Shown in pieces: positions 33,293 through 43,732 of a stretch of DNA of 64,000 nucleotides. The stretch's first letter is position 1. Each line of letters starts with the position of its first letter. Origin of the DNA: Venturia oleaginea. Its lineage: Eukaryota > Ascomycota > Dothideomycetes > Venturiales > Venturiaceae. The notes beneath the pieces are model-generated. The model did no database searches. It was not told the DNA's origin and worked only from the letters and a program-made list of their open reading frames with translations. The stretch is from positions 1,426,001 to 1,490,000 of the forward strand of contig JABMLP010000006.1 in assembly GCA_013176395.1 (NCBI GenBank), read 5' to 3'. A program made the translations under genes and the position numbers.

Positions 33293-36200
33293 TCAACGCT
33301 TCATCATCCTTGTTCTCATTCTCGTCACTCTTCCGCCCACTGCGGCGTTATCCATGTCATGTGGAAGGTCATCAATCTCTCGGTCAAAGGCATCCTGCCA
33401 GTTATCCAGTCTTGCAGGTGGTCCAGGCCTATCAGGGTAGTCTTTGTGGTAGAGGCGCAGCAGTGTAGGTGAGTTTTTGAAGCTCTCTGCGTCGTACCAG
33501 GTGTCACCTGGATCCCATCCCTTCCAGCTTATCTTGTATTGTAATTTCTGATAGTAAATACGACTTCCAAGGATAGATTCCATCTCCCATTCCACATGGT
33601 TATCCACTGTGTAGGAGTCATTGACGTCGTTGTCATTGAGCTGGCCTGGCAACCCCACCATTTCGGCCTTGCGGAGGCGATCTAAGTGGAACACGTTGTG
33701 TATCTTGTAGCTGGCAGGAAGCTGCACAATCCAACTATGGTAATACTTTTTGATAATCTTGAAAGGCCCTGCTACAGGGTTATCCAATTTATCAGATGGT
33801 CGGTCGGTCTTCCAGGCTTTCTTAGTAATGTACACATAGTCATTGACGTCGAAGTCCTCAGGTCTTCTCTTTTTGTTGGCCTGCACTGACTGGCGACCTT
33901 GCGCTTTTAGGAGTTGATTTCGAGCGAACTCCCAAGCCTCATGCATTTGGGTGCTGTAACTTTGTGCTTCTTCTCGATTGAGCCGCTGCAATGAGGTCAT
34001 CGGCTGCTTGTTGCGGGCATCCCAATCGTAATGCATTCGTGGTAGGAAACCCATTTCCGGTTCTGCAGGGGCCAGTCCAGTGGAATCGTGAGGTACGGTA
34101 GCTGCTGCAAAGTCCATGGCGGGTAGCAGTTCTGACCAATTTGTATGATAATGATCCACGAAATGGCGGAGATTAGTCTGCAAGGCTTGATTTACAATCT
34201 CAGTCTGTCCATCAGTCTGCGCATGTTCGGCCGTGCTCAGTTTCCAGTCAATGCCTAGAATAGCAGAGAGTTCCTTGATGAAATCCGAGATAAACCTAGG
34301 GTCTCGATCGGACACAATGGTGTCAGGCAGCCCATATATACGGTAGATGTGTGTGGAGTACAACAATGCTGCATCTCTCGCCTTCACCGTCTTGTGGCAG
34401 GGCAGGGAGAATGGTCTCTTTCCAAATCGGTCAACAACCACGAAGACGTTATCATAACCATGCTTGTCTTTGTTGAATGACATGAAGTCCATGGAGATAT
34501 GTTGCCATGGTCTCTGTGCGATTGGTAAGGGTTTCAGCAATCCAGGCGTCTTATCCCTTGGCTTCTTTGCACGGCGACATGATTGACATAAGCTCACAAA
34601 GGTGTCGATGTCGGCGTTCATCTTTGGCCAGTAAAACTGCCTGGCAACCATGATTCTAGTCTTGTTTCGTCCTGGGTGAGCTGATGGTAATGACCCATGA
34701 ATCTCTTGAAGCAACTGGGTTCGCAGGTAGTCTTCTTCTGGCACAAAAAGACGACCCTGAAACAGCAGCAGCCCATTGTCGTCTGTCAAGTGTGGATGCT
34801 TCTCGTTTCCGGCGAGGTTTCTGAATTCCTCGAGTGATATAGCAGTGCGGTTGGCTTTCAATAAGCGATCCACTAGATGTACCTGATCTCCACTGAGAGA
34901 GATGGGTAACAGTTCGACGTTGCCTATCACTGAGTCTGGGATCAACTGCATTGTTCGCCCTTGCTCGGCAATGGCCTTCTGAGTCTGAAGCTCCTCTGCT
35001 TTCCGTGACAGAGCGTCTGCAATGATGTTTTCTTTGCCGGGTCGATATACAATCTTGAAGTTGAACCCTGCAATAAAATCCGCCCATCTGGCCTGTCTTG
35101 GCCTCATTAATCGCTTGGTGGTGAAGTACTCCAGCGCTCGGTGGTCAGTGATAGCGGTAAAGGTATCTTGAATACCTCTCAATTCACCATTGAACTCTTC
35201 CAGGCCTCGAATCAGGGCTAGCATTTCCTTGTCATGGATCTCGTAGTTCATTTCATGAACGTTCATGGTCTTGCTGAAGAATGCAACAGGTTGTAGCTTA
35301 CCATCATCACCTCGCTGTGATAATTGGCCTGCGACAATGCCGTCGGATGCGTCGGTCTCCATAACTGTCTCTCTGAAAGGGTCATATAGGGCTAGGACTG
35401 GTGCAGTGGTAAGGGCTTCTTTTAGTTTCTCAAAAGCGTCAATGCAGTCTTCGTCAAAGTCGAAACTGGCCGACTTCCGGGTCAGGCGAATGAGAGGTCT
35501 GGCAATGCGGCCAAAGCCCTTGATGAACTTTCGATAGAAGTTACAGAAGCCTATAAAGCTCTGAATCTGCTTGGCTGGTTTGGGCTGTTTCCAGTACTTG
35601 ACAACAGCGATCTTTTCTGGGTCCACTCGGATACCTTCTGTGCCGATAATGAAGCCCAGATACTTGGTCTCTATCACGTCAAACTCACTTTTCTTGATGT
35701 CGCATTGCAATCCTGCGTCTCTCAGTCGTTTCAGCACCTTATGTACATGCTCGGTATGGGTCAGAGGATCGTCAGAGTAGATGAGAATGTCGTCCAAATA
35801 TGCGGTACAGAAGTCGTCGAGGTAGTCCATGAGCACTGTGTTCATGTATCGCTGCCAGGTAGCAGGTCCATTGGCCAATCCTTCAATCATGACTTTGCAT
35901 TTGACGCTGCCATACCTAGTCCGAAATGTCGTGAGATCCTCGGAATCAGTAGCCATGCGAATGCGATGAAACGCTTGCCTGATATCTAGTTTGGTGAATA
36001 CCTTGACTTTTGACAATCGGTTCATAGTCTCTCCAATCAGTGGGATGGGATACCTATCCCTCTTTGACAGCGCATTGAGTTTGCGGTAGTCAATACAGAA
36101 TCGGTATTTCTGCTTCTCCCCCGCAGGAGTCGGCTTCTTAATAATGAGAATTGGTGATGCAAAAGGCGATGAACTTGTCTCGACAAAGCCTGGCTCCAGA

Positions 36201-36514
36201 TTCCGTAGGAGCCATTCCTTGAAAAACAACAGCTCATCCAGAGACATGTTGTAGAGAGGACAATGCCCAGGTAAAACATTCTTGTCTTCCAGCTCAATGA
36301 CATGGTCCACTCCTTTCTTGTGGTCTGTTAGACGATTGGAATCTGCTTCTGAGAAGACGTCCACAAAAGGTTGGTGCTTCCCTGGCAATTTCTGTGCAAT
36401 GAGTTCCTTCATTTCAGGGGTTTCATCTTCAGGAAGCTTGCCTTCGATAGCAGCAAGAGCAATCTTCAGTCTGTCCTCATAGTATGATGGAGAGTCATGC
36501 AGTGAGCTTTCCAA
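33293..36514 (-). CDS. Gypsy II pol: RT, RNase H, integrase, chromodomain (open frame)
   Basis: An uninterrupted 1073-residue frame. RT: FCIDYRKLNALSKRDRYPIP (about 139-158), FTKLDIRQAFHRI and the catalytic AYLDDILIYSDD (about 238-249). RNase H: METDASDGIVAG and [16 protein letters not shown]. Integrase: HPGRNKTRIMVARQFYWPKM zinc finger and DDE residues in SMDFMSFNKDKHG, TIVSDRDPRF and TDGQTEIVNQ. Chromodomain: VEWEMESILGSRI and ISWKGWDPGDTWY near the C-terminus. The RT motif usually reading PFGLTNAP is here IEGLANGPATW. The protein would be made only as part of a gag-pol product, and the TAG just upstream at about 36524 cuts it from protease, so it is probably not expressed normally. Confidence 0.9.
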   Translation of the reverse strand: MESSLHDSPSYYEDRLKIALAAIEGKLPEDETPEMKELIAQKLPGKHQPFVDVFSEADSNRLTDHKKGVDHVIELEDKNVLPGHCPLYNMSLDELLFFKEWLLRNLEPGFVETSSSPFASPILIIKKPTPAGEKQKYRFCIDYRKLNALSKRDRYPIPLIGETMNRLSKVKVFTKLDIRQAFHRIRMATDSEDLTTFRTRYGSVKCKVMIEGLANGPATWQRYMNTVLMDYLDDFCTAYLDDILIYSDDPLTHTEHVHKVLKRLRDAGLQCDIKKSEFDVIETKYLGFIIGTEGIRVDPEKIAVVKYWKQPKPAKQIQSFIGFCNFYRKFIKGFGRIARPLIRLTRKSASFDFDEDCIDAFEKLKEALTTAPVLALYDPFRETVMETDASDGIVAGQLSQRGDDGKLQPVAFFSKTMNVHEMNYEIHDKEMLALIRGLEEFNGELRGIQDTFTAITDHRALEYFTTKRLMRPRQARWADFIAGFNFKIVYRPGKENIIADALSRKAEELQTQKAIAEQGRTMQLIPDSVIGNVELLPISLSGDQVHLVDRLLKANRTAISLEEFRNLAGNEKHPHLTDDNGLLLFQGRLFVPEEDYLRTQLLQEIHGSLPSAHPGRNKTRIMVARQFYWPKMNADIDTFVSLCQSCRRAKKPRDKTPGLLKPLPIAQRPWQHISMDFMSFNKDKHGYDNVFVVVDRFGKRPFSLPCHKTVKARDAALLYSTHIYRIYGLPDTIVSDRDPRFISDFIKELSAILGIDWKLSTAEHAQTDGQTEIVNQALQTNLRHFVDHYHTNWSELLPAMDFAAATVPHDSTGLAPAEPEMGFLPRMHYDWDARNKQPMTSLQRLNREEAQSYSTQMHEAWEFARNQLLKAQGRQSVQANKKRRPEDFDVNDYVYITKKAWKTDRPSDKLDNPVAGPFKIIKKYYHSWIVQLPASYKIHNVFHLDRLRKAEMVGLPGQLNDNDVNDSYTVDNHVEWEMESILGSRIYYQKLQYKISWKGWDPGDTWYDAESFKNSPTLLRLYHKDYPDRPGPPARLDNWQDAFDREIDDLPHDMDNAAVGGRVTRMRTRMMKR

Positions 36515-36526
36515 GTCAGCAGTCTT

Positions 36527-37700
36527 CTAACAGATCAGCAGTTCCACCTCATGAAGAGATATTGCACCAGCGACTACCTGTTCGTCTTTGAGATTCGACC
36601 GAAATGCTGGGGCACTAATCAAGTTGAGATCGATATCCACAGGACTCCTCGGGGGGAAATTCAGTTCGGCAATAAAAGCCTGATGGGCCTTCCTACATAT
36701 CGCATTATCCATGGCCTTGTATGCCTTGCTTCTGTCCCATTCAAATGATGTATTATGCGTTGTAGGGAGGTCCTCAAAATCGTTGGAATTGGATTCCTCC
36801 TCGAGGTCTGAGAGGTCCGAGAGATTAGAGCAGCCGCTGTTGCTGTCGCAGTCACCTACTGAGCCAAAGTAGTCATCTTCAGCATCTTCTTCGACGTCCA
36901 CAACGGATGGAGGTTGGTAGAGTCGATCTAGTTGGGGCGTGGTAGGCTCGCGGAAGTCTCGTGTTACTTTCGCGTCAGACAGGTCCACAGGCTCAGAATC
37001 GTTGAGAAACGTCGATTGCGCCATAGTTTGCGATAAAACTTTGTCCGCATCTGACCTAGCCTGCCTTCGAAGCATACTCATTCTGCCATCAGTAATCTGC
37101 TTATCCTGAGCATCCATTCCATTGTGTCTGCGCAGAATGTCCTTTCTGATCGTGTGGGCTGAGGTAGTCACAGTAAATGGACTCAAGTCAATAACAACCC
37201 TTCGCTGGATAGGCTGTTCCTTGGGCCTCCCATCTCCTTTCCAAATCAATCGGTGTAGCTCACAGTCTGGCAGAACCCGATTGTGGGCCAGCCAAGCTCT
37301 TCCTAGGATGATATCGTGATGCCCAAGTGACACTTCCAGAAATGGGATGTTGTATTCCTGTCTGCCCTACAGTTCCAGGTGGAGGAGGGTCGCATAAGTA
37401 ATGTCCTCTTTGGCACCATTGGCGTAACCAGTTGCCACTGCTGCTTGTGGTAATGGTTTTCGAATTACTTCCTGAAAAGTCTTACGGAGTCTCTCTGCTC
37501 GTCGTCGGTTCATGAATGCATATCCATTGGCACCTGTGTCCACTAATGCTTTCAGTTTCATGGCCAGTCCGTTGAAATACACAATGCAGTCAAAAGCGAG
37601 AGTGGTTCCTCCAAAGACCTTTGAAAGGTCAAGTTCCTGCACCATATATCGAAATTCGAGATCGCGATTGAAAGGACCTGGTTGGGTGACTTCTACCAGG
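36527..37700 (-). pseudogene. Gypsy II protease region with premature stops
   Basis: An aspartic protease with the active-site motif ALVDTGANGYAFMNRR (near 37540) and the flap-side segment VSLGHHDIILGRAWLAHNRV. A TAG at about 37364-37366 splits it, and a further TAG at 36527 separates it from pol. An acidic spacer (residues rich in Asp/Glu/Ser) follows. Retroviral-type proteases of this group cut the gag-pol polyprotein. Confidence 0.8.
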
Positions 37701-37701
37701 C

Positions 37702-38730
37702 CTACAAGTTTTTTGGCTGTTCCGAGATAATTAAGGTACCGGTTTCCGCATTCAGTTCATTTACCTGCTGTTGGCTGCATTCTCGAGCTCGGTGTCCTGC
37801 GTTTTCACATTTGAAGCAGCGTCCTTCTTTGGCGCGCTTCATGGCTTCGTCTTTGTCGAGTCCGAAGTTGCGATAGCTTCCAGAATCCATAGCGGTCTGC
37901 ACGTTGCGGGTGGGAAATTCAACCCCAGATGAGCCAGGCCTTGAGCTATTCTGGCTGCTGTTGTTACCGTTGCCTCCATTGCCTAATGCACCAGATGGCT
38001 TCTTTTCGTTCTTCTTGTCCGAAGTCTTCCTAATCTCTGCTTGTCGCTTCTCATAAGCTGCCTTGTAGGTGCGAGAGATGCTAGCTGCTGTACTGCATAG
38101 TAATGCGAAGGACACCTCTAGGTCGTCGGCTTCTCGTGCTAGTCCTTCTTACAATCTGCTGTACAGCTTTCCGAAGAAATCCTCCTTGTAGTTGTCCTTA
38201 GGCACCTGGGCCTCTGCTGCCAGGGTAAGGAAGTTGTTCTTAAACTCATGGAGGTCGCCGTATTGTCGCATCTGGAGGTCCCTGTAGGCTTTCTTCGCAT
38301 TGCGCAGTTCGAATGGGTCCTGGAATCGCTCCCGCATAGCTTCAAACATATGCTCAGCTGTCAGTTTATCCAGTTCCATGTCTAGGGCATTATGTAGAAC
38401 TATGAGGGCATCCTTGGCACCTCCCTTCACTCGGTTCGGGATGTAGGCTTTGGCACCAGCATCATCGTACTTTTCCTGACTGATCTTGTTGCGCATGTCC
38501 ATATTCCAGTGCTTCCAGTCCTTTGCGGTAGACTTCTCTGACAGTTCATCGGGATTTGGGAGGCGGAGACTGCTCTTTAGGTTTGAGAAGGAATCGTTGC
38601 TGCTACCGCCACCTTCTCCATTCATCAGTCGCTTGGTCAACTCTTGATTCTTGACCAAGGTCTCGTGGTGCTTGTCGAACCATTCTGCCTTCAGCTTTTC
38701 TGCAGTAGCCAACTGTGTTTTAAGGTCTAT
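37702..38730 (-). pseudogene. Gypsy II gag, truncated and with one stop
   Basis: Capsid-like helices (DWKHWNMDMRNKI, DALIVLHNALDMELDKLT, FKNNFLTLAAEAQVP) are followed by the CCHC knuckle CFKCENAGHRAREC. A TAA at about 38146-38148 interrupts the frame, and the N-terminus is cut off at 38731 by the LTR of element III. Homologous to the complete gag of element I at 43733-45178. Confidence 0.82.
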
Positions 38731-38731
38731 A

Positions 38732-38925
38732 TGTTATGGGCATGGCCCATGGTTGGTATAGGCTAAGAGCCTAAGCCTGATTGAGCCTAGTATAGAGACA
38801 GAACCTCATTGAGGTTCTCTGTTTGTAGATACCTTTACTCCTTAACTGAATCTAAACAATCTTTGGCTACGAGTATGCTGCGTCTTTCCAGCTACCGTCC
38901 CGTAATATAGATTCAGTTCCTTACA
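38732..38925 (+). repeat. Candidate 5' LTR of gypsy III
   Basis: Starts TGTTATGGGCATGGCCCATG exactly where gypsy II gag breaks, and ends ...GTTCCTTACA before the leader of gag III; TG...CA termini. No second copy in the window, so the end is provisional. Confidence 0.6.
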
Positions 38926-39045
38926 AACCTAGGTGTACTTGATGCGTAGCAACAGTACCCTATCGACTCCTACAACCTACATTACACCCTTACTACCGAC
39001 GACGACCCAATCGCGAGCATTACGCAAGGAATCGACAAACTCTCA

Positions 39046-40041
39046 ATGGCTCGAGCAAATTCGCCTGACACCGTACAACAATTGGTGGCAGCTCTGACCG
39101 CAGTCAGTGTTGATGAGAACACCGGTGCAAAGGCTATTGCATGGCCTAAATGGGACGGGAAAAGAGACAACTACACGCTGTTCAGATGGCAGATCAAGAC
39201 AAAAATCACTGTTGAAAATGGGAAGCTTGGAAGCAATCAAGGAATATGCGCGAACATCTTCAACGGGCTTCCGACAGAGAAACAACAACGCGTCATCCAA
39301 TGGCTAAGCAATGGAGAGCAACATGACAACTACGAACCCGAGTCCTTTATCAAGCATATGGACGACAAGTTCTTAGATCATGAAGCGGAAGCTAAAGCTC
39401 TCGACGAGCTGAACAAGATTAGCCAAGGCAGCAGACAACCGTTCGAAGACTTCCGCCAGCAGTTCGAACAACTGACATCGCACGCTGGATCCCTAGCGCC
39501 GCAAAGAGCCTCAAAGATCACTATCATGAACAACGCGCTCAACTACTCCCTCCAACAGACCTTGAAATCAGTGCGATTGTCCAGGGACGACTACGACACT
39601 TACGTAAAAGATGTACAGTACTTCGCGACGAAGACAGAGGCTCTATCCCACCAACGCCGCTATCCAAGTACGGATAAGGAGACGCCAACGACTCGAGGGA
39701 GGCCACAATCACCCCAAACAGTCAGTCGTGACGCAGAAGGCGATGTCGAAATGACTGGCATCAACGCCCTTTCAGCGCAGATCGCAGCACTGATAGCTCG
39801 GGTCGATACACTCGGAAAGGATGCGAAGAAGGACCGACGACCTAGAGCGAAATGGCGATCCCAAACAGAGTTCTTGGCACTTATACAAGCGGGCAAATGC
39901 GGGCGCTGTAAGAAGCCCAAGCACCATCCGAACGTATGCGAATTCCGACCAGCAACACGTCCAAAGACTCAGGTCACTGCGGTAATCACACAGCATACCG
40001 ATGACTCCCTACAGGAAGCCTCATCAGAGTCGGAAAACTAG
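39046..40041 (+). CDS. Gypsy III gag protein
   Basis: An intact frame of 331 residues. The N-terminal half contains WPKWDGKRDNYTLFRWQIK and FEDFRQQFEQLTSHAG, a capsid-like retrotransposon gag (UBN2-like) pattern. The C-terminal part has CGRCKKPKHHPNVCEF, a CCHC-type knuckle (CX2CX4HX4C with an extra His). It would package element RNA in cytoplasmic particles. The pol frame starts 8 bp after its stop in another frame, so pol needs a frameshift or reinitiation. Confidence 0.82.
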   Translation: MARANSPDTVQQLVAALTAVSVDENTGAKAIAWPKWDGKRDNYTLFRWQIKTKITVENGKLGSNQGICANIFNGLPTEKQQRVIQWLSNGEQHDNYEPESFIKHMDDKFLDHEAEAKALDELNKISQGSRQPFEDFRQQFEQLTSHAGSLAPQRASKITIMNNALNYSLQQTLKSVRLSRDDYDTYVKDVQYFATKTEALSHQRRYPSTDKETPTTRGRPQSPQTVSRDAEGDVEMTGINALSAQIAALIARVDTLGKDAKKDRRPRAKWRSQTEFLALIQAGKCGRCKKPKHHPNVCEFRPATRPKTQVTAVITQHTDDSLQEASSESEN

Positions 40042-40049
40042 CTACCCTT

Positions 40050-42548
40050 GTGCATCGTCGCGCACGAGGGTCTGAAGTAGATGTACATGGCGAAGACATT
40101 ACAAAGCTACCAGGCATAAGAGAAATCAAAGCAGCAAAGGATAGGATGGAAAGTACACCCTTCTTGATAGATACCTTGATCAACGGAACTTCTTTCACCG
40201 AATCCTTCTTTGATAACGGCTGCCTCCCTTATGCTGCTTTCAGCGAGAAGAGTGTCCAAACACATCGTCTACCGCGCATCCCAATTGACACCAAACAATT
40301 GGCACTGGCTAAAGAGAGCCACGAGAACGGAGAAGACCTCCGTATTACGCACATGACCTACGCTACGATCGACATTGATGGTCGAGCAGAGCGAGTCTAT
40401 GGGTATATAGTGAAAGGATTGAGCTTCCCTATCATCCTAGGCAAGGCATGGGCAGAGAGAAACTGGGTGCGATATATAGCAGCTAAGAGAAAGCTGCTTA
40501 TTGGTCAAGGATCCCAGCGCATCACGGTAAGAGAAAAGGGGTGGCTAGAACAGAACACCAAAGCGCGAGACCGGCTCGCTCACGTGCGGGCGGCTTGTCT
40601 AGTGTCAGGATCTGTATTTGCAGCTATTGTTGGAAGGGCCCAGCGACGGTTGAGAAGAGATGGACCGGATGGTACACAAGTGCTGGCTATCTCGATGTCG
40701 GATATCAACAAGGCCCTAAGCAAGTTAGCAGAAAGAAAACAGAGAAAGACTGAGGAAGAAATCCGACAAGAGATACCAGAAGAAATAGCAGAGCATGCTG
40801 ATGCCTTTCTCGACGACGAAGACGGAGAGATCGCGCCCCATCAAGAGGGTCGCGATCACGTTATCGAATTGATACGAGATGAACAAGGTCGCGAGGCAGA
40901 AGTTCCTTGGGGCCCATTATACGGCATGTCGAGGGAAGAGCTATTAGTCCTACGAAAAACACTTTCGGACTATATGGACAAGGGCTGGATACGCGCCAGC
41001 AACTCACCAGCGGCAGCCCCAGTCTTATTTGTAAGGAAACCAGGTGGAGGCATTCGGATGTGTGTCGACTATCGGGCACTGAATCGAATCACTCGATCAG
41101 ACCGCTACCCATTGCCACTAACCCGAGAAACCCTACGAAATCTAGCAACAGCGCGTTGGTACACCAAACTTGACGTCAGAGCGGCATTCCATCGGCTCCG
41201 CATCATGCACGGCGATGAGTGGAAAACGGCTTTTCGCACTCGATTTGGACTATTCGAATGGCTAGTTACCCCCTTCGGACTAGCTGGCGCACCCGCGAGC
41301 TTCCAACGATACATCAACGGAGTCCTACGAGAATCCCTAGATATCTGCTGTTCAGCCTACATGGACGATGTCTTGATATGGAGCGACGGCGACTATCTGG
41401 ATCACATGGTTAAGGTTAACCAAATTCTTGCCAAGCTCAAGACTACTGGACTTCGGCTAGACTTAAGCAAGTGCGAGTTTGCTGTTAAGGAGGTCAAATA
41501 TCTGGGGTTCATTATCACTGCAGGAGAAGGGATCAAAGTCGACCCAGAGAAAGTTGCCGCGATCAAAGAATGGGAGGCTCCAGTCAATGTCACAGGCGTA
41601 CGCTCCTTCCTAGGCTTTGCAAATTTCTACCGAGACTTCATCGACAACTTCTCAGAGCTCTCCGACCCCCTAATCAAGTTAACACGGAAGGCCGTCGCTT
41701 TTGTCTGGAACTAAAGAACATGAGAACGCCTTTCAAGTCTTGAAGGAGCTATTCATCTCCGCCCCAATACTGGCTCACTGGAATCCAGACCTGGATACGG
41801 TACTCGAGTGCGACTGCTCTGGCTACGCGCTAGGAGGCACGTTGTTGCAGAAGGATACAAAAGGAAAACTACGACCAGTAGCATACTTCTCCCGCAAGCT
41901 CACTGCGGCTGAATGTAACTACGAGATTCACGATAAGGAATTACTGGCAGTAATCAAGTCCATTGAACACTGGAGAGGAGAACTACGCAGTGTTGCAGCA
42001 CCTTTCAAAGTCCTTACCGATCACAAGAATCTCCGCTACTTTATGACAGCGCAGCGTTTGTCAGAGAGACAAGCAAGATGGTCGCTAGTTCTATCTGAGT
42101 ACCAATTCCAGCTGGAATTTCGCGCCGGAAAACTAGCGCAAAGACCAGACGCACCATCAAGAAGACATTAGGATATGCCACATGACAAGAACGACGAGAG
42201 ACTACAAGGGCGAGTGGCCCAGTTGATCAAGGACGAATGGCTTCCTCCTCTTTCCGAGAGGACGACCGAAACAATCGCAATACAAGCCCTTATCTGCCCA
42301 GTCAATACACCGAATACATCCAATAGTACATGGGACGTTATACGGGAGCCCCAGCAAAATACTGGACTGGACGGTCGACACCAGCTAACTGCCGAAAACG
42401 GTCAACACCGGTCCACTACTAGGTACGGTCAAAACCGGTCAGTTGCAAAAGGATGCGATCTGTTCGAGAAACCAGAGTTACAACTTCTCTGGGATCGCGC
42501 AATAGCAGAGGACCAATCCTACCAAGCCATTCATACAGCTATAGTTAC
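40050..42548 (+). pseudogene. Gypsy III pol: protease, RT, RNase H; integrase missing
   Basis: The frame 40050-41714 carries a protease-like segment with SFFDNGCLPYAAF (Asn where Ser/Thr is usual), ILGKAWAERNW, and RT motifs MCVDYRALNRITRSDRYPLP, YTKLDVRAAFHRLRI, VTPFGLAGAPASFQR and AYMDDVLIWSD. A one-base frameshift near 41705 leads to RNase H ([47 protein letters not shown]) at 41701-42171. A TAG at 42171 is followed by LQLLWDRAIAEDQSYQAI, the usual pre-integrase linker, which is cut at 42548. Confidence 0.82.
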
Positions 42549-42734
42549 TGTGACGGCATGGCTTGGCTGTCTTGCAGTCACGTGACTTTGTGGTCTTAGC
42601 GAGGCGCGCACGGCCACATGTGGCTAAGGCGCGACTTCTACGAGGAGTAGATTCCTCTCTACCTAAGATTCTCTTATCACACTTAGTACTTAGAACAATA
42701 GACCTGTCTATGACCTCTTTTACTCGCCGTGACA
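42549..42734 (+). repeat. Gypsy-family LTR in inverted orientation, unpaired
   Basis: 186 bp from TGTGACGGCATGGC to CTCGCCGTGACA. It is homologous to the reverse complement of the LTR at 31228-31407 (for example CTCTACCTAAGATTCTCTTA in both) but clearly diverged. It is not preceded by a purine tract, and the 5-bp flanks (GTTAC and GAGGT) do not match. Confidence 0.82.
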
Positions 42735-43715
42735 GAGGTCAAGCTTCTTACCCGCAATCTTTGAGCTATCGTGTCCGGAATCCAAGGCGTTAATATCTGT
42801 ACTGGCTGCCTTTAATTACTTATCCATGATGCGGTAGCCTCTTGCTTGCTCCCATTTCAGTGTCTGGTAATATCTGACCGGGAGGTCTTCTTCTTGGTAG
42901 TTACCGAAATTGGAGAGGTCTGAACAACTACCATCAGTGTTGCTTTCCGAGTCTACAGAGACGTCTTCTTCTGAAGTGTCGATCGTATCATTCTCGCGTA
43001 CCAGTGGCGTTGACTCCGCGTTTCTTACTATCGATGGCTCGAGTTCGTTAGATTGAGGTCGGGTCGATTTCGGCCGTTTGAGCAGCTGTACGTTGTCCCG
43101 AAACCGTTTAGCCTGGTTGCCGGCTCTCGGACGATCATCCTGTCTCATCCTCCTTTCTCTCTTGTCGATATTGTTCTGGATAGTCTCCGAACTAACCGTC
43201 ACTTTCCTATCCTCCTCCACCATCACTACCTTCTGTATCGGTGTCTCTCTCTTTCGGCCATCCTTCCAGATAATGCGGTGCATCTCGGGATCCGGTAGGA
43301 TATTTTTGTGAGCCATCCACGTCCTTCCCAGAATTACATCGTGGTGTCCCAATGTTACTTCCAGGAAAGGAACGTTGTACTCCTGCCTTCCGTCGATTTC
43401 CATGTGCAACAGCGTTGCATACGATATTGCCTCCTCCTGATTTCCTTTGTAACCGGTCACCGTAGCTTGTGTCTCGAGGGCTCGTCGATCCACGTTTGGG
43501 AGTAGGTGTTGGAGCTTCTGTGCGCATCGTCGGTTAATGAAGGCATGACCGTTTGCTCCTGTGTCAAGAAGAGCTCGGGATCGGGTACTCATGTCGTTGA
43601 AGTAGAGGATAACATCGAAAGTGAAAGCGTTGCCGCTAAACAACTTAAGAGATGAGACATTGAAGTTTTGCACCTGATATCGGAAAGATAGATCTCGATT
43701 GCTAGGACCTGGCAT
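42735..43715 (-). pseudogene. Gypsy I protease region, cut short
   Basis: The frame 43715-42816 has RALLDTGANGHAFINRRCAQ, the aspartic protease active site, and VTLGHHDVILGRTWMAHKNI. An acidic tail follows, then a stop near 42816. The homology to element I ends at the inverted LTR (42734); the continuation after the block resumes about 500 residues later in pol. Confidence 0.82.
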
Positions 43716-43732
43716 GGTGACTTTTACCAGGT

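Larger units (their letters stand above)
31228..38731 (-). mobile_element. Ty3/gypsy chromovirus II, 5' part lost
   Basis: A relative of element I on the minus strand, with gag, protease, an intact pol frame and a 3' LTR. Its gag is cut at 38731 by the LTR of element III, and no second LTR in matching orientation is found. A LINE-derived element is inserted beside its 3' LTR (31429-33033). Confidence 0.85.
38732..42548 (+). mobile_element. Ty3/gypsy element III, truncated after RNase H
   Basis: A plus-strand retroelement inserted into gypsy II gag. It has a candidate 5' LTR (38732-38925), gag, protease, RT and RNase H, but stops at 42548 where an unrelated LTR begins. Integrase and its own 3' LTR are absent. 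Confidence 0.8.

Noticed and set aside
38732..38925. Calling this an LTR of a copia element
   Set aside because: The gag and pol that follow are of gypsy order (RT, RNase H before integrase); no copia motifs.
31228..42734. The two flanking LTRs as the pair of one retrotransposon
   Set aside because: They are in opposite orientation, diverged, and the 5-bp flanks do not match.
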